From Alphaproteobacteria bacterium (lineage in GTDB: Bacteria > Pseudomonadota > Alphaproteobacteria > GCA-2731375): a stretch of 64,000 nucleotides of DNA. Shown in pieces: positions 60,627 through 64,000 of the stretch. The stretch's first letter is position 1. Each line of letters opens with the position of its first letter. The DNA is taken from the NCBI GenBank assembly GCA_016776605.1, contig JADHTB010000004.1, forward strand, positions 243,137 to 307,136. Direction: 5' to 3'. The notes under the pieces were generated by a model that was given only the letters and a program-made list of their open reading frames with translations, was not told the DNA's origin and searched no databases. A program made the position numbers and the translations under genes.

Positions 60627-61643
60627 TTACATATTCGCCAGAGCCTTCCGGACCTTGCCGGCCACTTCGGTGGACACCCAAGGCGTCCAGGTGCTTTCAT
60701 AGTTCTTCAAGAAATACGCCATGGCGACCGCGCCATCGGCCTGATTGTCCTCCATCCAGGCCAGCAGTTCATTCATCTGCGCATTTTTGAAGCCCCGTTG
60801 ACCAAGATAGGCAAAAGCCCCCGGCGCGCGTTTGGCGAAGCTTTCCGTGGTCACGGTTTCTACCTGCGAAGGCGGATACATCGTGACTTTGGGGCTCTCG
60901 CAATCGGCGTTGCTGGTGCAATCCAGGAATTCCTGTTTGTTGACCCCAGAACCAAAATCAACCTTGACCATCTTGTATTTGCCAAGCACCGAAGTCGGCG
61001 CCCAGTAATAGCCAAACCAGGGCTCTTGGCGCGCAAACGCCTTGGCGATGGCACCCGACAACCCGGCGCCTGAGCCCGGATCAACCAGTTCGAAGCCGTC
61101 GCCTGCCAAGTTCAGCGCCTTGAACAGATGGCCCGCGGAAATCTGGCAGTTCCAGCCCGCCGGGCAGGTGTAGAAGCCGGATTTAGTTGGGTCTTCGGGA
61201 TGCTTGAACATTTTGGCGTTGGCCTTGATACCGGCAATGGTAGCCAGGCTCGGATCCTTATCGACCATGTACTTGGGCACCCAGAAGCCTTCCTCACCGC
61301 CGTCGGTCAGGGATTTTCCAGCAATGCGCAGGCGTTTTTCCGAGACACCCTTGTCGATGGCTTCTTTTAGCGAGTTGCTCCATAGTTCCGGCGCAATGTC
61401 GGGCTCGCCCTTTTCTATCATCGATGTGCCGGTCGGCATGGTGTCACCGGGCACCAGTTCCGCCTCGCAGCCGTAGCCCTTGGCCAGGATGAAGCGATCA
61501 ACGTTGGCAATCAGAGTTGCCGAGCTCCAATTCATGTCGGCAATGGTGACTTTACCGCAGGCACCGGCAGCCATCGCCTGTGGGACCAAAAGAATTGAAA
61601 ACGGCAACAAAAACGCCATCCGCCTCAAAATAAGCATAATCAT
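60627..61643 (-). CDS. proX: Glycine betaine ABC importer substrate-binding protein
   Basis: A 338-residue periplasmic protein with signal peptide (MIMLILRRMAFLLPFSILLV, cleaved near AMA-AG). ADMNWSSATLIANVDRFILA, GDTMPTGTSMIEKGEPDIAP and EPWFGYYWAPTSVLGKYKMV are typical; Trp and Tyr residues (PELWSN, FGYYWAP) could form the aromatic cage for the quaternary amine. First gene of proXWV. The ATG at 61643 is preferred because AAGGGGG lies eight bases upstream; the longest frame begins at 61670 without such a site. Confidence 0.93.
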   Translation of the reverse strand: MIMLILRRMAFLLPFSILLVPQAMAAGACGKVTIADMNWSSATLIANVDRFILAKGYGCEAELVPGDTMPTGTSMIEKGEPDIAPELWSNSLKEAIDKGVSEKRLRIAGKSLTDGGEEGFWVPKYMVDKDPSLATIAGIKANAKMFKHPEDPTKSGFYTCPAGWNCQISAGHLFKALNLAGDGFELVDPGSGAGLSGAIAKAFARQEPWFGYYWAPTSVLGKYKMVKVDFGSGVNKQEFLDCTSNADCESPKVTMYPPSQVETVTTESFAKRAPGAFAYLGQRGFKNAQMNELLAWMEDNQADGAVAMAYFLKNYESTWTPWVSTEVAGKVRKALANM

Positions 61644-61670
61644 AAGCATAACCCCCTTTTTATTTCCCAT

Positions 61671-61974
61671 TAGTAAGTACTAAAACAATACAACAAGACA
61701 TAATTCGATCAAAATCACAAATACACTAGTTTTTTTATTCGAATTATTGACTTACACTTCTCGTCGTTTAATTTTATTTAATAAATACATAGCTGTAATT
61801 TATTAAATCATTTCATTTGGATTTCTCAACTGAACTATTATCATCCGAGCCAATTATTATCAAGGAATTATGCCTGAAATTCAAAACAAGGCGCGACCAG
61901 GCGAACCAAAACGAGGTAAAAATTAAGCTGGGCGACCCTGCCCAACAACCAGAAATTGCTGAGGGACCATACCC
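61671..61974. promoter_or_regulatory. AT-rich divergent promoter region of proX and carboxylase gene
   Basis: A 304-base gap. The part 61680-61860 is extremely AT-rich compared with the rest of the window (runs such as ATTTAATAAATACAT and TAATTTATTAAATC), which is expected at an osmoregulated promoter with curved or nucleoid-bound DNA. No classic operator was recognised. The right part (61900-61974) is GC-normal and carries GAGGGA before the carboxylase start. Confidence 0.5.
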
Positions 61975-63522
61975 ATGAGCTGGCAACCGGAAATCGACGA
62001 ACTGCGCAGGCGCGAGGCAATGGTCCGCCGCATGGGAGGGCCCGAAAAGATCAAGCGGCAGCACGACGGCGGCAAGCTGACGGTGCGCCAGCGGATCGAT
62101 TTGCTGGTGGACAAGGGCAGCTTTCACGAAGTGGGCGCCGTGGCCGGCATGGCCAGTTATGACGCGGACGGCAACCTGATCGATCTGTCGCCCACCAACT
62201 TCGTCTGCGGCCGGGCCAGGATCGACGGCCAGCCGGTGGTCATTGGCGGCGATGATTTTACCGTCCGGGGCGGCGCGGCGGATGCCTCGATCTGGGAAAA
62301 ACAAGTCATTGCCGAACGCATGGCCCACGAGTTGCAAATACCCATCATCCGGCTGGTGGATGGCACCGGGGGCGGCGGTTCGGTCAAGACGTTGGAAACC
62401 ACGGGGCGCACCTATGTGCCGGCCAATCCGGGCTGGGATCTGGTAATCGCCAATATGGGCGAGGTGCCGGTGGTGGCCCTGGCCCTGGGATCGGTGGCCG
62501 GGTTGGGCGCGGCGCGGGCAGTCACCTCGCACTATTCCCTGATGGTCAAGGAGACCTCGCAGCTATTCGTGGCCGGTCCGCCCGTGGTGGCCGCCCTGGG
62601 CACGCCGGTCACCAAGGAGGAGCTGGGCGGCAGTGAAATCCACACCCGCAACGGCGCCATCGACGACGAAGTGGCAAGCGAGGCGGAGGCCTTTGCCCGC
62701 GCCAGGGCCTTTCTGTCCTATATGCCGCCCTCCATTCATCAGCTGCCGCCGCGGGCCGAGCCGACCGACGACCCGGAACGGCGCGAGGAAAAGCTGTTGA
62801 AAATCATCCCCCGCAACCGCCGACAGGTTTACAAATCCCGCGCCGTTATCGATGCCTGTGTGGACAAGGATTCGTTCTTTGAGATCGGTAAATTATGGGG
62901 CCGGTCCGTGGTCACCGGCCTGGCCCGCCTGGATGGCTGGCCGGTGGCGGTGCTGGCGGGCGATCCTTATTTCCACGGCGCCGGCTGGACGGCGGATGCC
63001 TCGCACAAGGTCACCCGCTTTGTCGACATGGCGCAGACCTTCCACCTGCCGGTGGTGCATTTCGTCGATATCCCTGGCTTTGTAATCGGGGTGGAGGGGG
63101 AAAAGGCCGGCACCATCCGGCACGGCGCCCGGGCCATGGCGGCAGTGTATCAAGCCACCGTGCCCTGGTGTTCGATCATGGTCCGCAAGGCCTTTGGTGT
63201 GGCGGGTGCGGCCCATAGCAACCATTCCCGCCTGCATTACCGCTATGCCTGGCCATCGGGCGATTGGGGCTCGCTGCCCATCGAAGGCGGGATCGAAGCG
63301 GCCTACAAAGCAGATCTGGCGGCAGCGGATGACCCGGAAGCCCTGCTGGCGGATATTCAGGAGCGCCTGAACCAGGTGCGTTCACCGTTTCGTTCGGCCG
63401 AGGCGTTCCTGATCGAGGAAATCATCGATCCCCGGGATACCCGGCGGCTGTTATGCGAATTCGCCAACCTTGCCGCGCCCCTGCGCCGCACCGGCGAGAG
63501 CCGCTTTCACATGCGGCCCTGA
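61975..63522 (+). CDS. Acyl-CoA carboxylase beta (carboxyltransferase) subunit
   Basis: A 515-residue biotin-dependent carboxyltransferase. It has the N- and C-halves of the crotonase-like fold: VVIGGDDFTVRGGAADASIW, IIRLVDGTGGGGSVKTLETT, ALGSVAGLGAARAVTSHY; then FVDIPGFVIGVEGEKAGTIR, SIMVRKAFGVAGAAHS and WPSGDWGSLPIEGGIEAA. The GGGG and G-rich oxyanion loops are intact. It would carboxylate propionyl-, acetyl- or other acyl-CoA with a biotinylated alpha subunit, which is not encoded in the window. Substrate cannot be fixed: the second-half selectivity residues are unusual for typical PccB. Confidence 0.87.
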   Translation: MSWQPEIDELRRREAMVRRMGGPEKIKRQHDGGKLTVRQRIDLLVDKGSFHEVGAVAGMASYDADGNLIDLSPTNFVCGRARIDGQPVVIGGDDFTVRGGAADASIWEKQVIAERMAHELQIPIIRLVDGTGGGGSVKTLETTGRTYVPANPGWDLVIANMGEVPVVALALGSVAGLGAARAVTSHYSLMVKETSQLFVAGPPVVAALGTPVTKEELGGSEIHTRNGAIDDEVASEAEAFARARAFLSYMPPSIHQLPPRAEPTDDPERREEKLLKIIPRNRRQVYKSRAVIDACVDKDSFFEIGKLWGRSVVTGLARLDGWPVAVLAGDPYFHGAGWTADASHKVTRFVDMAQTFHLPVVHFVDIPGFVIGVEGEKAGTIRHGARAMAAVYQATVPWCSIMVRKAFGVAGAAHSNHSRLHYRYAWPSGDWGSLPIEGGIEAAYKADLAAADDPEALLADIQERLNQVRSPFRSAEAFLIEEIIDPRDTRRLLCEFANLAAPLRRTGESRFHMRP

Positions 63523-63701
63523 ACCGCCCCAGCAGGGATGCAGGATAAACAGAATTGGAGATAGGCCGTTATACAAACCGGCGCTGATAGGAATTGGCCC
63601 TTGTAAACCGATCATTAACCCTATATCCGCTAACGTCTAACTGGTTAGGTGCCAAGAGGCATCATCAGCCCGCCACATGGGGGCGCCAGAGGAATGACCG
63701 C

Positions 63702-63920
63702 TTGACTGAGATTTTGTTCATTGGTCGCGATGACAATGCCGAGGCCGCTGTGCTGGCGGCATTGGATAGCGTCGATTACACGGTGCAACGGGTCCGCACC
63801 GTGACCGAGGCCAACGAACTGGCATCCAAACAACACTTTGATGCCCTGATAATAGATTTTGACCCATATTTCCCAAGTAGCCCCGATATTTACTGCCTTA
63901 ACACTGGTATTATGCTATAA
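63702..63920 (+). pseudogene. Receiver-like domain, truncated
   Basis: A 72-codon frame starting TTG 63702 (AGAGGAATGACC upstream). TEILFIGRDDNAEAAVLAAL, then YTVQRVRTVTEANELASKQH and FDALIIDFDPYF follow the first three strands of a response-regulator receiver; the acidic pair is RDD and the phospho-Asp position DFD is present. The frame ends about 15 residues later in PDIYCLNTGIML, so the second half of the domain is missing. The sequence near 63880 onward is likely the left end of the IS1380-like element that cut it. Confidence 0.5.
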
Positions 63921-63957
63921 GAATCAACGTGTTGAGGCATAAATGGAGCGGTGAAAA

Positions 63958-64000
63958 TGGCGCACCCGATGGGTGAATCGAAACAAGGCGAACTCAGGGT
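63958..64000 (+). CDS. Start of an IS1380-family transposase gene (cut by window end)
   Basis: The last 43 bases encode MAHPMGESKQGELRV. The GES-KQGELRV string is how many alphaproteobacterial IS1380 transposases begin (followed there by DFDxRLKLEFHG), but only 15 residues are visible. GAGCGGTG precedes the ATG. The bases from about 63880 (CCCCGATATTTACTG) may be its left end. Confidence 0.45.

Overview
The window reads as a chromosomal segment of a GC-rich alphaproteobacterium, probably a Rhodospirillales-like, free-living and possibly marine organism. The main grounds are a compact heme block (hemC, hemD, a mitofilin-like membrane protein and hemY, divergent from tsaD), two PAS_5-type proteins, TRAP and peptide-type ABC importers, glycine betaine uptake, many CoA-ester enzymes, and a class III cyclase with a TPR tail. 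The species cannot be fixed from the sequence alone.

Layout. 1-4.4 kb: a two-component pair (kinase cut by the window start), a small secreted MxKDx-repeat protein and a multi-PAS histidine kinase. 4.5-8.7 kb: a HlyD-MFS efflux pair, then a Tat-exported nitroreductase-like protein translationally coupled to a MarR regulator, with a tandem operator-like palindrome in front. 8.8-17.9 kb: a PAS_5 protein, three crotonases, a quinone-oxidoreductase-type MDR protein, a CaiB/BaiF CoA-transferase, a CPA2 antiporter, a MITE-like element, a TRAP permease fragment and an IS6-family remnant. 18.2-23.8 kb: a complete five-gene peptide/nickel-type ABC importer. 24.5-28.5 kb: a three-gene TRAP importer followed by a TauD/TfdA dioxygenase. 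28.8-37.6 kb: an accessory stretch with a four-zinc-module GIY-YIG-like protein, an octaheme cytochrome c, VOC, SDR and DMT genes, a GFA-family pseudogene and the cyclase. Copies of one dispersed intergenic repeat run through this stretch. 37.9-40.2 kb: a PQQ-type sugar dehydrogenase and small exported proteins.

A small integrative element lies at about 40.2-44.1 kb against the 3' end of a tRNA-Thr(CGU) gene. It has a tyrosine integrase, an Arc-like repressor, an excisionase-like HTH protein, cargo-less small genes and four iteron-like repeats beside a winged-helix gene with an in-frame stop. At least two of its small genes carry in-frame stops, so the non-integrase part looks decayed.

44.3-63.5 kb is mostly conserved chromosome: an MFS transporter, hemY-mitofilin-hemD-hemC, tsaD, a 2OG-type oxygenase, a second PAS_5 protein, a pentameric ligand-gated channel paired with a TPR38-like protein, a luciferase-like monooxygenase overlapping an acyl-CoA dehydrogenase, proXWV, and an acyl-CoA carboxylase beta subunit. 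The window ends in a receiver-like ORF that appears truncated by the start of an IS1380-type transposase gene.

The least expected signals are: (i) a dispersed repeat with fixed internal spacing that forms the leader of the intact cyclase gene and also precedes or follows cyclase gene stubs; (ii) TAGAGC-type inverted-repeat ends that supply the stop codons of three separate genes; (iii) the zinc-module GIY-YIG-like protein flanked on both sides by the dispersed repeat; (iv) the iteron-bearing tRNA-Thr element.
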